From positions 1 to 38,949 of the forward strand of contig VEQW01000004.1 of assembly GCA_018883025.1 (NCBI GenBank): a stretch of 38,949 bases of DNA, in the 5' to 3' direction. The notes under the pieces were generated by a model that made no database searches, was not told the DNA's origin, and saw nothing but the letters and a program-made list of their open reading frames with translations. The DNA comes from Solirubrobacterales bacterium (GTDB taxonomy: Bacteria > Actinomycetota > Thermoleophilia > Solirubrobacterales > 70-9). Below are positions 7,248 to 15,483 of the stretch, piece by piece. How positions within the stretch are numbered: position 1 is the first letter of the stretch; the number at the start of each line of letters is the position of its first letter. Both the position numbers and the translations under genes were made by a program.

Positions 7248-7811
7248 TCAGTCCGGGGCGAGCCCCTCACCGGTAATCGTCAACCAGAAGGTCCTGGAGA
7301 GGATCTTCAGGTCGAGCAGGAAGGAGCGCCGGTCGACGTACTCGACGTCGAGCTCGATTCGCTCCTCCCAGGGGATCCCGGCCCGACCCTGGACCTGGGC
7401 CCAGCCGGTGATCCCGGGCAGGACTTCGAGCCGGCGGCGCTGGTGGGGGGTGTAGTCGACGACCTGGGCAGGGATGGTCGGCCGGGGGCCGACCAGGGCC
7501 ATCTCGCCCCTGAGAACGTTGAACAGGTTCGGCAGTTCGTCGAGCGAGGTCCGCCTGAGCCATCTGCCGGTCCGGGTGACCCTGGGGTCGTCCCTCATCA
7601 CGGCGGTGCCGATCCCGACCGGGTCCGAGCCCGGAACCATCGTCCTGAGCTTCAGCAGCTCGAACTCCTCGCCGTTTCTGCCGACCCTGGTCTGGCGGTA
7701 GATCGCGGACCCGCCCCCCTCGAGCCGGATCAACAGGGAGGCGATGGCGAGCAACGGCAGGGAGAGCACCAGGAGGAAGGTCCCGAGCAGGAGGTCGAGC
7801 AGGCGGCTCAT
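7248..7811 (-). CDS. Small phosphoglycosyl transferase (bacterial sugar transferase, PglC-like)
   Basis: 187 residues from ATG 7811, which overlaps the stop of the upstream glycosyltransferase as ATGA; a longer in-frame reading to 7940 was rejected for that reason. The family transfers a phospho-sugar from a UDP-sugar to undecaprenyl phosphate, the first membrane step of repeat-unit synthesis. Visible: an N-terminal hydrophobic re-entrant helix (residues 5-28), FELLKLRTM, DDPRVTRTGRWLRRTSLDEL with the catalytic Asp-Glu pair D91-E92, GEMALVGPRPTIP and LPGITGWAQVQGR. It lacks the multi-pass N-terminal domain of WbaP/WcaJ, so it is the minimal monotopic form. Which sugar it uses is unknown. Confidence 0.9.
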   Translation of the reverse strand: MSRLLDLLLGTFLLVLSLPLLAIASLLIRLEGGGSAIYRQTRVGRNGEEFELLKLRTMVPGSDPVGIGTAVMRDDPRVTRTGRWLRRTSLDELPNLFNVLRGEMALVGPRPTIPAQVVDYTPHQRRRLEVLPGITGWAQVQGRAGIPWEERIELDVEYVDRRSFLLDLKILSRTFWLTITGEGLAPD

Positions 7812-8986
7812 CGGGTGCCCTCCGCCTTCTCCCAGGTGCCCGGACTTCCCTGGCGGGCGCGGTCCCACAGCCCGAGGGCGATCGAGGTGGTGGTCATCAG
7901 GTAGTAGCGGGCGATCCGGAACGGCAGGAAGGGAATCCACCGGCCCAGCAGCCCGGTCACGACGAAGAGGACCTGGAGGGCGAAGGTGACCACGTAGAAG
8001 GTCCCGTCGCCCAGGAGAAGTGCGTTGGCGACGAACAGGAACAGGTGGAGCAGCGGTGTCGCGTAGCGGAGCAGGCGGTGGGAGAACATCTCGAAGCCGT
8101 AGGCCACCCCGTAGCCGCGGAGGTCGGCCAGGCGTTCACCGATCAGGATGTCCCAGAGGCCGACCATCATCCGGCGCTTCCTCTTCAGCTCGCCCTCGAG
8201 GCTCGGAACCACCTGTTCGGTGGCGCGGGCCTCCGGTCGATAGAGCGAGAGCTCGCCATGCCGGGCGAAGGCGGCCGGGAAGGAGAGGTCGTGGCTGCCG
8301 GTGGCCCCGAGCGGGATGTAGGAGGACCGTCGGACGGCGTAGATCGCCCCGTTTCCAGCGGTCACCCCGGCCAGATCCGACTCGAGCCGGCGGACCTTCA
8401 TCTCCCAGGCCCAGTAGGCACCCTCGAGGTTGCCGCCGTCGGGTCCGGTGAAGGTGACCTGGCCACAGACGTAGCTGACCCGGGGGTCCCCGAAAGGCTC
8501 GATCAGTTCCCTCAGGGCATCCGGCTCCCAGGCGGAGTTGGCGTCCGAGAAGACCAGGATCTCCCCGCGGGCCCGGGCGACCGCCGCGTCCTGGGCCGCC
8601 GCCTTCCCCTCCCTCAGCAAGTCGAGCACGAGGTCGGCTCCGGCGGCCTCGGCGGCCGCGACCGTGCCGTCGCTCGAGCCGTCCGAGGCGACGATCACCT
8701 CGACCAGCTCCTCCGGATAGTCGAGCTGGCGGGCATTCCCGACCTTCGAGGCGATCACCTCTTCTTCGTCATAGGCCGCGACGATCACCGAGACCAGAGG
8801 TAGCTCCGGGCGCTCCGACTCTTCCGTGGCCGCGCCGGGAAATGCCTGGGTCGGGGGTCGGACCCGTCCCGAGCCGTGGCCCCTTCCCAGGGCGACCAGT
8901 ACCCAGAGCACGGCCGGGTAGCCGAGATGGGTGAAGAAGATCAGGCCGAAGCTGATCCAGAAGACGACCTCGAGGAAGGTGGTCAC
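7808..8986 (-). CDS. Membrane glycosyltransferase, family 2
   Basis: 392 residues from GTG 8986, overlapping the upstream stop (GTGA). One N-terminal membrane helix (about residues 5-33) is followed by a GT-A domain: LVSVIVAAYDEEEVI, VIVASDGSSDGT and LVFSDANSAWEPDAL (the DxD-like DAN). KRKRRMMVGLWDIL corresponds to the Q/RxxRW-like acceptor end. Three or four hydrophobic segments follow (about 295-375). This is the layout of processive or single-addition polysaccharide glycosyltransferases working on lipid-linked sugars at the cytoplasmic face. It lies between a GT4 enzyme and the phosphoglycosyl transferase, with 4-base overlaps on both sides. Donor and acceptor are unknown. Confidence 0.88.
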   Translation of the reverse strand: MTTFLEVVFWISFGLIFFTHLGYPAVLWVLVALGRGHGSGRVRPPTQAFPGAATEESERPELPLVSVIVAAYDEEEVIASKVGNARQLDYPEELVEVIVASDGSSDGTVAAAEAAGADLVLDLLREGKAAAQDAAVARARGEILVFSDANSAWEPDALRELIEPFGDPRVSYVCGQVTFTGPDGGNLEGAYWAWEMKVRRLESDLAGVTAGNGAIYAVRRSSYIPLGATGSHDLSFPAAFARHGELSLYRPEARATEQVVPSLEGELKRKRRMMVGLWDILIGERLADLRGYGVAYGFEMFSHRLLRYATPLLHLFLFVANALLLGDGTFYVVTFALQVLFVVTGLLGRWIPFLPFRIARYYLMTTTSIALGLWDRARQGSPGTWEKAEGTR

Positions 8987-10110
8987 CGGCGGGCCTCCGC
9001 GATCGCCTCTTCGTAGACCGCGATCGTCTGCTCAGCCACCCGGTCCCAGGAGAGTTCTGACTCGGCGAGCGCAGCCGCCCGGCGTTCCAACTCCATCCGG
9101 GTGTCCTCGTGCTCGACCAGATCCCGGATCGCGAGGGCGAGTGCGGCCGGATCCTCAGGGGGAACTGCGACCACTGCGTCGGTCCTACCGGCCAGCTCGC
9201 CAGGACCGCCCAGGTCGGTCACGACCATCGCCTTGCCGAAGGCGAGGCCGGCATGGAGGACGCCGGACTCGTCCCGGCTTCGGTAAGGGAGTACGAGGAC
9301 GTCTGCCCGCTCCATGACTGAACGGATCTCCCCTTCCTCGACGAACCTGCTGACCAATCGGCTGCCCCCGGGAAGGGCATCGGCCCGGGCGGCCAGCTCC
9401 TTCAGCTCGCCCTCCGGGAGCTTCGACTTGCCGACGATCCAGAGCTCGGCTTCCGGAATCTGCGCCATCGCTTCGACCAGCAGGTCGAGGCCCTTGTTCG
9501 GACGGATCAGGCCGAAGAAGAGGACGACGGGGCGGTTCGGGGCGGTGGCCGAGAGCGGTGCCGGCAGGGCCAGGGGCTCGACCCGGGTCAGGTAGTCGAA
9601 GGCCCCGTGGGGGCTGACGGCAACCCGGTCGGGATCCAGACCGGCAGCCACAAGGCGGTCCCGGGTCGCCTCGGGCCGGGCGATCGTGCGGTCCATCCCG
9701 GACAGCAGCTCGACCACTCCCCTGAACGCCCTGCCTCCTTCTGGCAGGTGGTGGGCAGTCATCACCCGCGGGCGGAAACTGGGGAGGAAGTGGCGGTCGA
9801 AGCCCGGAGCGGTCAACCACTGGTAGTGGACGAGGTCCTGGTCGGTGCCGATCGTCTTCGAGAAGCGGGCGAGGTCACCCAGGTGCTCGATCGCCTTGAA
9901 AGGGAGGCGGAGGGGGGCACTCCCCCCACGAGCTCCGGAGCGTCGGTAGAAGCTCTCGGTCACCTGGCAGCCCGGGGCATCCGGTACCTCCCCATGGAGG
10001 AACCGGGAGGTCAGCAGTTCGACCTCCACCCCCCTGGCCGCAAGGGCCGAAGCCAGACTGCGGTCGTAAGGCGGGGTGAGGGCCGATGGATCGACCATCT
10101 TTACGCGCAC
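8983..10110 (-). CDS. Glycosyltransferase, GT4 (GT-B fold)
   Basis: 375 residues taking GTG 10110 as start; an ATG at 10098 four codons later is the alternative. The in-frame reading upstream to 10488 is rejected because it lies in the coding part of the divergent glycosyltransferase. N-terminal half: VKMVDPSALTPPYDRSLASA and DLVHYQWLTAPG. C-terminal half: VVLFFGLIRPNKGLDLLVEA, AELWIVGKSK and VLVLPYRSRDESGVLHAGLA, where the nucleotide-sugar-binding E-x7-E region is ESGVLHAGLAFGKAMV. It probably adds one sugar to the lipid-linked repeat. Just upstream is a -10-like GATAAT with 7 bases to the GTG, suggesting a leaderless message. Confidence 0.88.
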   Translation of the reverse strand: MRVKMVDPSALTPPYDRSLASALAARGVEVELLTSRFLHGEVPDAPGCQVTESFYRRSGARGGSAPLRLPFKAIEHLGDLARFSKTIGTDQDLVHYQWLTAPGFDRHFLPSFRPRVMTAHHLPEGGRAFRGVVELLSGMDRTIARPEATRDRLVAAGLDPDRVAVSPHGAFDYLTRVEPLALPAPLSATAPNRPVVLFFGLIRPNKGLDLLVEAMAQIPEAELWIVGKSKLPEGELKELAARADALPGGSRLVSRFVEEGEIRSVMERADVLVLPYRSRDESGVLHAGLAFGKAMVVTDLGGPGELAGRTDAVVAVPPEDPAALALAIRDLVEHEDTRMELERRAAALAESELSWDRVAEQTIAVYEEAIAEARR

Positions 10111-10117
10111 GGGGCGG

Positions 10118-10125
10118 ATTATCGT
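10118..10125. promoter_or_regulatory. Overlapping divergent -10 elements (bidirectional promoter)
   Basis: Minus strand: GATAAT (10123 to 10118) with 7 bases before GTG 10110. Plus strand: TATCGT (10120-10125) with 8 bases before GTG 10134. The two hexamers share four base pairs, and only 23 bp separate the two coding regions. Neither start has a Shine-Dalgarno sequence. This fits one symmetric element driving two leaderless transcripts. Confidence 0.45.
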
Positions 10126-10133
10126 CTGCCCGC

Positions 10134-11054
10134 GTGGACTTGGAGATCTCTTACTGCGTCGTGAACAACGACGGCCGCGAGTACCTCCTCGCCTGCCTCG
10201 AGGCGATCCGGAAAAATGGCCCATCGGGGAAGTCCTCCGAAGTGCTGGTGCTCGACAACGCCTCGACCGACGGCTCGGCCGAGATGGTCCGCGAAAGGTT
10301 CCCGGAGGTCGATCTGATCGAGCTCGACCGGAAGCAGGGCAAGGCCGCCAACGACAGCCTGCTACTCCGAAGGTCCAAGGGCCGCTACTGCCTGCTGTTG
10401 AACGAGGACTCCGAGGTGCTGCCAGGTGCGGTCGAGGCACTCCTCGGTGCGCTCGAGGCCGAGACTGAGGCCGGGGCGGCCGGGGCACAGCTCGAAGATG
10501 CCGAAGGGAAGGGATACGCCTGCGCCTGGCGTTTCCCGGGGATCCGCTCGGCAGTCGTCGGGGCGCTCTTCCTCCACCGACGCCTGACGGTCCAGAGCGG
10601 GGGTACCACTACCCGCGAGGTCGACTGGGTCCAGTCGAGCGCGATGATGGTTCGACGCGAAGCCGCAGCCGAAGTCGGCTACCTCGACCCCGACTTCTTC
10701 GTCTACTACGACGAGTGCGACTTCTGCCTGAGGCTGGCCGAGGCCGGCTGGAAGACGCTCTACGTGCCCGATGCGAAGGCGATCCACCACGACCAGCTGG
10801 CGACCGACCTCTCGGCCGGTCTGCCGCGGATCGTCGAGTTCCATAGAAACCGCGACATCTACATGAGGAAGCACCACTCCAGGGCCGCCGCCCTCGCGGT
10901 CCGGGTTCTGACCTCGTTCAGCTACGCGGTCCGGTCGGTGGTCGCCCTGCTGCTTCCGGGTGCTCCGGCGGGCGTCTACCGGGCCCACGCCCGCCAGGCA
11001 CTCTTCCCCGGCCGGGGCGAGAGCCTCCGCGACCGGTCGGAAGCTGCGACCTAG
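10134..11054 (+). CDS. Glycosyltransferase, family 2 (rhamnosyltransferase-like)
   Basis: 306 residues from GTG 10134; longer readings enter the divergent gene. GT-A motifs: ISYCVVNNDGREYLLACLEA, EVLVLDNASTDGSAEMV, YCLLLNEDSEVLPGAVEAL (the DxD-like EDS), WVQSSAMMVRREAAAEVGYL and DPDFFVYYDECDFCLRLAEA. The last phrase is typical of GT2 enzymes adding rhamnose or related sugars to O-antigen, galactan or capsule repeats. The C-terminal 50 residues are hydrophobic and basic, probably a membrane-associated helix. It is the only plus-strand gene inside the minus-strand polysaccharide locus, splitting it in two. It converges on the flippase gene, 7 bases away. Confidence 0.88.
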   Translation: MDLEISYCVVNNDGREYLLACLEAIRKNGPSGKSSEVLVLDNASTDGSAEMVRERFPEVDLIELDRKQGKAANDSLLLRRSKGRYCLLLNEDSEVLPGAVEALLGALEAETEAGAAGAQLEDAEGKGYACAWRFPGIRSAVVGALFLHRRLTVQSGGTTTREVDWVQSSAMMVRREAAAEVGYLDPDFFVYYDECDFCLRLAEAGWKTLYVPDAKAIHHDQLATDLSAGLPRIVEFHRNRDIYMRKHHSRAAALAVRVLTSFSYAVRSVVALLLPGAPAGVYRAHARQALFPGRGESLRDRSEAAT

Positions 11055-11061
11055 CGCGCCC

Positions 11062-12609
11062 TCACTCCCTCATGTCCTCGTTCATCTGCTCGACCTCGTA
11101 GACCTCGGGAAGCCCCCGGTCCGGACCGTCCGGCTCGCCTTTCCCGGCAGTTTCGGCGAGCTTGGCCCGGAGTTCGCCGGGCTGGCGAAGGAGGGCGAGG
11201 TAGCGGCGCTCCTCGGGGGTGAAGAAGTCGAGCAGGAGCATCAGGCCGGGCAGCGCAGCGAGCAGTAGGAGCCGGAGGGCGAGCGGGGCGAGGCCGTCGT
11301 CTGGAACGAACAGCGTCCCGATAGCGACCACTGCGGCCGCCGCGCCGATCGCCTTGGCCAGCCTGCCCCACTCGTAGGGAACCGGGAAGAGCCTCTGGGT
11401 GAAGATGAACATCAGGACGAGGACCACCAGATATGAAACTGCGAGGGAGATCCCGGCCCCGAGGATGCCCAGCTTCGGCAGCAGGACCACATTGAGGACG
11501 ATGTTCGTCCCGACGCCGGCCAGGGTCGCCGGGAAGTTGAACTCGGTCCGACCGGTCCGGCCCAGGACGACCAGGAGAACCATGTAGAGGGCATAGAGCG
11601 CGGTCCCGGCGGCGACCGGACCGACCGCCTCGACCGCCGGGAAGTAGTCCGGGGCGGCGAAGATCCGGACGATCCAGGGTGCGGTCAGCCAGACGGCCGC
11701 GACGACGAAAGCCATCAGCACCGCGAACCAGGTGACGATCACCGAGTAGGCCCGACGGGCCTCGTCGTCGTCGGTGATCGAGTAGGCGAGCGGCGGGAAG
11801 GCGAGCTGGAAGCCCCTCACCAGCACATTCACCGACTGCGAGATCTTGACCGCGAGTGAGTAGAGGCCGGCCTCGGCCAGGCCGAGGAAGCGGGCAACGA
11901 GGATCCGGTCGATGAAGTTGAGCGAGTAGAGCGAGAGCTCGGCCGGCATTGTCGGCAGGCCGAACCGGAGCAGCTTCTTCAGGAGCTCCCGGTCGAAGAC
12001 CAGCGAGAGCCGGTGGCGGTGCCAGAAGATCAGGCCGAGGACGATCACCAGGCCGGTCCCGTAGGAGCCGAGCAGGAGTCCTTCTGCACCCATCTCCAGG
12101 AAGACGACCAGGACGACCGTGACCGGGATGGTCAGGAGGACCGAGAGCATCGTCACGACGAAGAACTGCCGGGCCTCCTCGTCGAGCCGGAACAGGGTCA
12201 GCAGGTACTCAGAGAGCGTGAGTACCCAAAGTCCGCCGAGCGCGATCTGGGCGAGCCGGGTCTGGTCGACCCCGAGCAGGAGTTCGGAGATCCCCCCGGC
12301 GAACGGCATCAGGATGATCACGGCGAGCGTCCCGGCCCAGAAGAGCGCTGCGAACGAGGTCGAGACGACTCGGTCCGGGTCCTCACCCGCCCGGTAGTAG
12401 AAGCGGAGCAGGGACTCGATCAGGCCGAACCTGATCACGATGCTCATCGCGACGACTGCGGCGAACATGACCTCGGCAGCGCCGTAGTCGGCCGGGGTCA
12501 GGAAGCGGGTATAGAGCGGCAGCAGGGCGACCGCGATCAGCTTCGAGATGACGCTCGCGGCCGTGTAGGCGGCCCCGGTCCCTGCGAGTCGCCTCAGGTA
12601 GCCCGACAT
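11062..12609 (-). CDS. Polysaccharide repeat-unit flippase (Wzx-like, MOP superfamily)
   Basis: 515 residues, with about 12-14 hydrophobic segments spread evenly. The N-terminus GTGAAYTAASVISKLIAVAL, then LLPLYTRFLTPADYGAAEV, is the standard opening of Wzx/RfbX proteins. LRFGLPTMPAELSLYSLNFI begins the second half. The family moves undecaprenyl-diphosphate-linked oligosaccharide from the inner to the outer face of the membrane. The last 40 residues are charged and cytoplasmic. It starts at ATG 12609 inside the end of the ligase/polymerase gene (16-base overlap), so the two are translationally linked. Confidence 0.9.
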   Translation of the reverse strand: MSGYLRRLAGTGAAYTAASVISKLIAVALLPLYTRFLTPADYGAAEVMFAAVVAMSIVIRFGLIESLLRFYYRAGEDPDRVVSTSFAALFWAGTLAVIILMPFAGGISELLLGVDQTRLAQIALGGLWVLTLSEYLLTLFRLDEEARQFFVVTMLSVLLTIPVTVVLVVFLEMGAEGLLLGSYGTGLVIVLGLIFWHRHRLSLVFDRELLKKLLRFGLPTMPAELSLYSLNFIDRILVARFLGLAEAGLYSLAVKISQSVNVLVRGFQLAFPPLAYSITDDDEARRAYSVIVTWFAVLMAFVVAAVWLTAPWIVRIFAAPDYFPAVEAVGPVAAGTALYALYMVLLVVLGRTGRTEFNFPATLAGVGTNIVLNVVLLPKLGILGAGISLAVSYLVVLVLMFIFTQRLFPVPYEWGRLAKAIGAAAAVVAIGTLFVPDDGLAPLALRLLLLAALPGLMLLLDFFTPEERRYLALLRQPGELRAKLAETAGKGEPDGPDRGLPEVYEVEQMNEDMRE

Positions 12610-14105
12610 CTGAAGGCCAGGCCGTACCCGACCGCGAGAAGTGCCCAGGTAGCCGGGTCGTTCAGGTAGCCCGCGTAGAAGATCGTGTGGACGAGCAGGC
12701 CCAGGTAGGCCGCGAAGACGGCCGCCCGGTCGACCGGCGGCCCGCGACCGGAATCACCATCGTCCCCGGCCCTGGAGAGCCCGGGCATCTCGGTCCGGAA
12801 GCCCGACAGCAGGACGAACAGCGAAGAGACGAGCAGCGCCAGGTAGAGGGCGAGGCCGACGATCCCGGTCTCGGCAGCAACCGTCACCGGCTCGGTGTGG
12901 GACTCGGCCACCGGAGCATCGGACCCGGCGACTTCCTCCTGGAAGGCGACCGCGAACGAGCCGGCGCCATAACCGAGGATCGGCTTGTCGGCGAACAGCT
13001 CGATGCCACCGGTGACCAGGTTCGCCCGACCGCCGGTCTGGGGGTTGAGCCGGTCGAAGTCGAACTTGAGAACGCCACCCCCCAGCGCCAGGAAGGCGAC
13101 CCCGAGTGCGACCACCACGGCTAGCCCGGCCAGCACGGCCCGGAGGTTCCACCGGAGGGCGACCACCGCCGCGATCCCGGCGATCAGCGCGAGGAAGCTC
13201 GACTGGGAGAACGTGGTGACCAGGGCCAGCCAGAGGACGAAGGCAAGTGCCGAGAGCCAGAGGGCGGCACTCCGGTCCCGGACCCAGGCGATCACCGCGA
13301 CGACCACGGTGATCACCAGGGCGAGGTAGCGGCCGTAGATGTTCGGATCCCAGAACAGCGAGTTGACCCGGAAGTAGACGTGGAAATCGTTGGTGCGAAT
13401 CACCGCCTCGTTCCAGAAGAGTTCACGGGTCAGGTACTGGCCGAAACCGACCACCGCGCAGAGCAGAGCCTGGATCACCAGGACGATGAAGACGAGGCGG
13501 AGGACCCGACGGTCCCAGCGGACCTCGAGCAGGAGGGCGAACAGCGCAGCGAACGGGATGAGGAAGAAGCAGAGGTCCTGGATGCCCCGCTCCGGATTGC
13601 TCGACCAGATGACCGCAACCGCGTAGAGGACGACCGAGGCAGCAAGCAGTGGGGTCATCAGCCGGGCCCATCGGCCCGGTTCGGGATCGTCTTCGGACGG
13701 GGCCGGGCCGGAGTCGCCCTTGAGTTTCCGAACCAGCCAGGCGAGGGCTCCCCCCGCAACCACCGCATAGAGCGGTACGAGCAGGTTCACCGTCTCGCCT
13801 CCCAGCTCGAGCGGGATCCTGAAGGGCAGGGCGACCACGACGGCTATGGGGAATGCGACGGGGTAGCGATCGAACAGCCAGGCGAGACCACCGATGACCA
13901 GCAGCCCGAGGACGGCGAGGACCACCGCGACCGGCGGTGAATCCCGGAGTGCCTCGACCGGAACCGAGTCCCATTGGTCGACCAGGAGCAGGACGAGCGC
14001 AAGGAGGAGCGACGCGACGACCCAGCCGGCACGGCGACGACCGTCCCGGTCGAGCAGCGCCCCGGCCGTGAAGCCGGCGGCGATGATGCCGAGCGCCGCG
14101 GTCAA
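12594..14105 (-). CDS. O-antigen ligase/polymerase family membrane protein (Wzy/WaaL-like)
   Basis: 503 residues from TTG 14105, which overlaps the stop of the upstream gene as TTGA; a longer reading to 14258 would sit entirely over that gene. It is multi-pass (about 11-12 hydrophobic segments) with a charged cytoplasmic linker at about residues 190-210. The large extracytoplasmic loop contains GYGAGSFAVAFQEEV and AESHTEPVTVAAETGIVGLA, the O-antigen ligase/polymerase (Wzy_C) signature with the conserved His. It would polymerise the exported repeat units or ligate the chain to an acceptor; sequence alone does not separate the two. Its position next to the flippase supports a Wzx/Wzy-type pathway. 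Confidence 0.85.
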   Translation of the reverse strand: MTAALGIIAAGFTAGALLDRDGRRRAGWVVASLLLALVLLLVDQWDSVPVEALRDSPPVAVVLAVLGLLVIGGLAWLFDRYPVAFPIAVVVALPFRIPLELGGETVNLLVPLYAVVAGGALAWLVRKLKGDSGPAPSEDDPEPGRWARLMTPLLAASVVLYAVAVIWSSNPERGIQDLCFFLIPFAALFALLLEVRWDRRVLRLVFIVLVIQALLCAVVGFGQYLTRELFWNEAVIRTNDFHVYFRVNSLFWDPNIYGRYLALVITVVVAVIAWVRDRSAALWLSALAFVLWLALVTTFSQSSFLALIAGIAAVVALRWNLRAVLAGLAVVVALGVAFLALGGGVLKFDFDRLNPQTGGRANLVTGGIELFADKPILGYGAGSFAVAFQEEVAGSDAPVAESHTEPVTVAAETGIVGLALYLALLVSSLFVLLSGFRTEMPGLSRAGDDGDSGRGPPVDRAAVFAAYLGLLVHTIFYAGYLNDPATWALLAVGYGLAFRCRAT

Positions 14106-14602
14106 GCCCGATCCCCACAGACCGACTGGCGGGGTGGGAAGCGGTGGAGCCGGATCTTCCCCGGCAGGTAGAGCACCCGGCCCTCGCCCAGCATCGTCAC
14201 CTTGATCTTGTAGGGACCCTTGGGAGCCGGGCGGCCGGACTGATAGGTGCCCTCCCACCAGAACAGGTGGATCCGATACCGCTTGAGGAACTCGTCCCGG
14301 GCCAGCGTGTAGACCGGCTCACCCTTTGGGGTGATCACCTCGACCCGGGCCCGGTCGGACCGGGTGGTCCGGAACCTGATCGTCATCCCGTCGCGCCGAC
14401 AGTCGCCGTTCGGGCTGAACACGGTCGCGGTCGGGGACAGGGGCGAGACGGCCCCACCGAAGTACTCGATCCGGTCGATCACCAGCGGCTGGCGTTTCAG
14501 TCGCTGGGAGACGCCCAGGGCGAGGCCGGTCAGGACGAGCAGGACGAGGGCCGTCGCCAGTCCGACCCGGCCGACCAAACCATTGCGGCCGCCTCGATCC
14601 AC
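14102..14602 (-). CDS. Membrane-anchored protein with FlgD-type Ig-like domain
   Basis: 166 residues from GTG 14602. One N-terminal membrane helix (residues about 10-32) is followed by an extracytoplasmic domain with the FlgD-Ig pattern. This includes SPNGDCRRDGMTIRFRTTRS, RVEVITPKGEPVYTL, the WEGTYQSGRPAPKGPYKIKV turn (compare W-G-D-N-G...P-G-Y in FlgD-Ig), and a short C-terminal tail. Such domains are structural beta-sandwiches found in secreted and surface proteins. No flagellar genes are near, so a hook role is not suggested. It lies between the LytR_C protein (10 bases) and the polymerase/ligase (4-base TTGA overlap). It may be an accessory subunit of the polymerase or a scaffold for the chain (inference). 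Confidence 0.7.
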   Translation of the reverse strand: MDRGGRNGLVGRVGLATALVLLVLTGLALGVSQRLKRQPLVIDRIEYFGGAVSPLSPTATVFSPNGDCRRDGMTIRFRTTRSDRARVEVITPKGEPVYTLARDEFLKRYRIHLFWWEGTYQSGRPAPKGPYKIKVTMLGEGRVLYLPGKIRLHRFPPRQSVCGDRA

Positions 14603-14612
14603 GGTCCCCGTG

Positions 14613-15344
14613 TCAGGCGCCGGAAGCCGGGAGATCGGAATGGTTCAGACCGATCACCGCGATCACGTCGGCGCTCGGGGCGAGCTGGGAGATCTCCGAC
14701 GGGACCAGTTCGACCGACTCGGCATCGATCTCCTCGGCGACCAGCTCGGCCCCGGCCTTGCTCCCATTCTCGTAGTAGACGATCGTCTCGTCGAAGGTTT
14801 CGGGAGCGTCCGCCGTCGCACCGAGGCGGAAGCCCTTCTCCTCGAGGAAGCCTGAGTACTCGGCCGCCAGACCGGCCTCCGCCCCGCCGGTGCCGTTGAA
14901 GACGGCGACCGTCACCTTGGAGGGTTTGGTCGACTTCGCAGCCTTACCGCCACCTTCTCCGCCGGTGCCGCCACCAGAGCCCCCTCCGTCCTGGCCGGTG
15001 AGATACCAGGCAGCGGCTGCCCCGACCAGGATCACTGCTGCGAGCACGAGCATCACCTGGCCACTCCGACCGAGTCGTTCCCAGAAGGTCGGGGAGAGGT
15101 CGCCGGTCCGGATCAGCCTCCGCTCCTCGCGCTCGGTGACCGCCTGGATCTCCGCGGCCCGTTCCTCGGCGACCACTTCGCTGACCTCCCGGAGCTCGGC
15201 ATCCCGCTCGGGGGCCCCTCCGGCCCACTCCCTCAGCCTGCGGAGGTCCCGGGCCTGGGAGATGACGAGGAAGGCGAGGACCAACAGCCCGACGAGGGCG
15301 ACGAGGCCGGCAAAGGCTCCAACTGTCTCGATAACGCTGGTCAC
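14613..15344 (-). CDS. LytR_C-domain membrane protein
   Basis: 243 residues from GTG 15344. Membrane helix 1 lies at about residues 8-28 and helix 2 at about 92-112. Between them is a charged, Glu/Arg-rich helical cytoplasmic segment (about 30-90, possible coiled coil). After helix 2 comes a Gly/Ser-rich linker (GGGSGGGTGGEGGGK). The C-terminal 95 residues match the LytR_C domain (KVTVAVFNGTGGAEAGLA, TIVYYENGSKAGAE, ADVIAVIGLNHSD). In LytR-CpsA-Psr proteins this domain accompanies the catalytic domain that attaches glycopolymers to peptidoglycan. The catalytic LCP domain is absent here, so this is a binding or accessory partner. Its place in the polysaccharide locus supports a role in chain attachment or control. 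Confidence 0.8.
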   Translation of the reverse strand: MTSVIETVGAFAGLVALVGLLVLAFLVISQARDLRRLREWAGGAPERDAELREVSEVVAEERAAEIQAVTEREERRLIRTGDLSPTFWERLGRSGQVMLVLAAVILVGAAAAWYLTGQDGGGSGGGTGGEGGGKAAKSTKPSKVTVAVFNGTGGAEAGLAAEYSGFLEEKGFRLGATADAPETFDETIVYYENGSKAGAELVAEEIDAESVELVPSEISQLAPSADVIAVIGLNHSDLPASGA

Positions 15345-15350
15345 GGCTGG

Positions 15351-15356
15351 ATTAGC
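15351..15356 (-). promoter_or_regulatory. Candidate -10 of the LytR_C / FlgD-Ig / ligase / flippase unit
   Basis: GCTAAT, read on the minus strand, ends 6 bases before GTG 15344. No ribosome site precedes the GTG. It resembles the GATAAT-N7-GTG arrangement at 10110 and would give a leaderless message. The 139-base gap (15345-15483) after the dehydratase gene agrees with a new transcription unit here. Confidence 0.3.
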
Positions 15357-15454
15357 GGTGTCGAGACCCCGGAGCCCTCCGAATGGGGCAGGGGCTCGTC
15401 TGGACCCACTACCCGCGCCATCTTAGAGACAGACCCCCGCGACAGGCCTGCCGA

Positions 15455-15481
15455 CCGGGCGCCAGGCCAAGCCGGGCGCCA
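15455..15481. repeat. Short direct repeat CCGGGCGCCA (two copies)
   Basis: CCGGGCGCCA occurs at 15455-15464 and again at 15472-15481, just after the stop of the dehydratase gene. Each copy contains the palindrome GGCGCC, so the pair could form a hairpin in the 3' end of the message and act as a U-less terminator. Nothing else is seen in this gap apart from the -10 near its other end. Confidence 0.4.
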
Positions 15482-15483
15482 AA

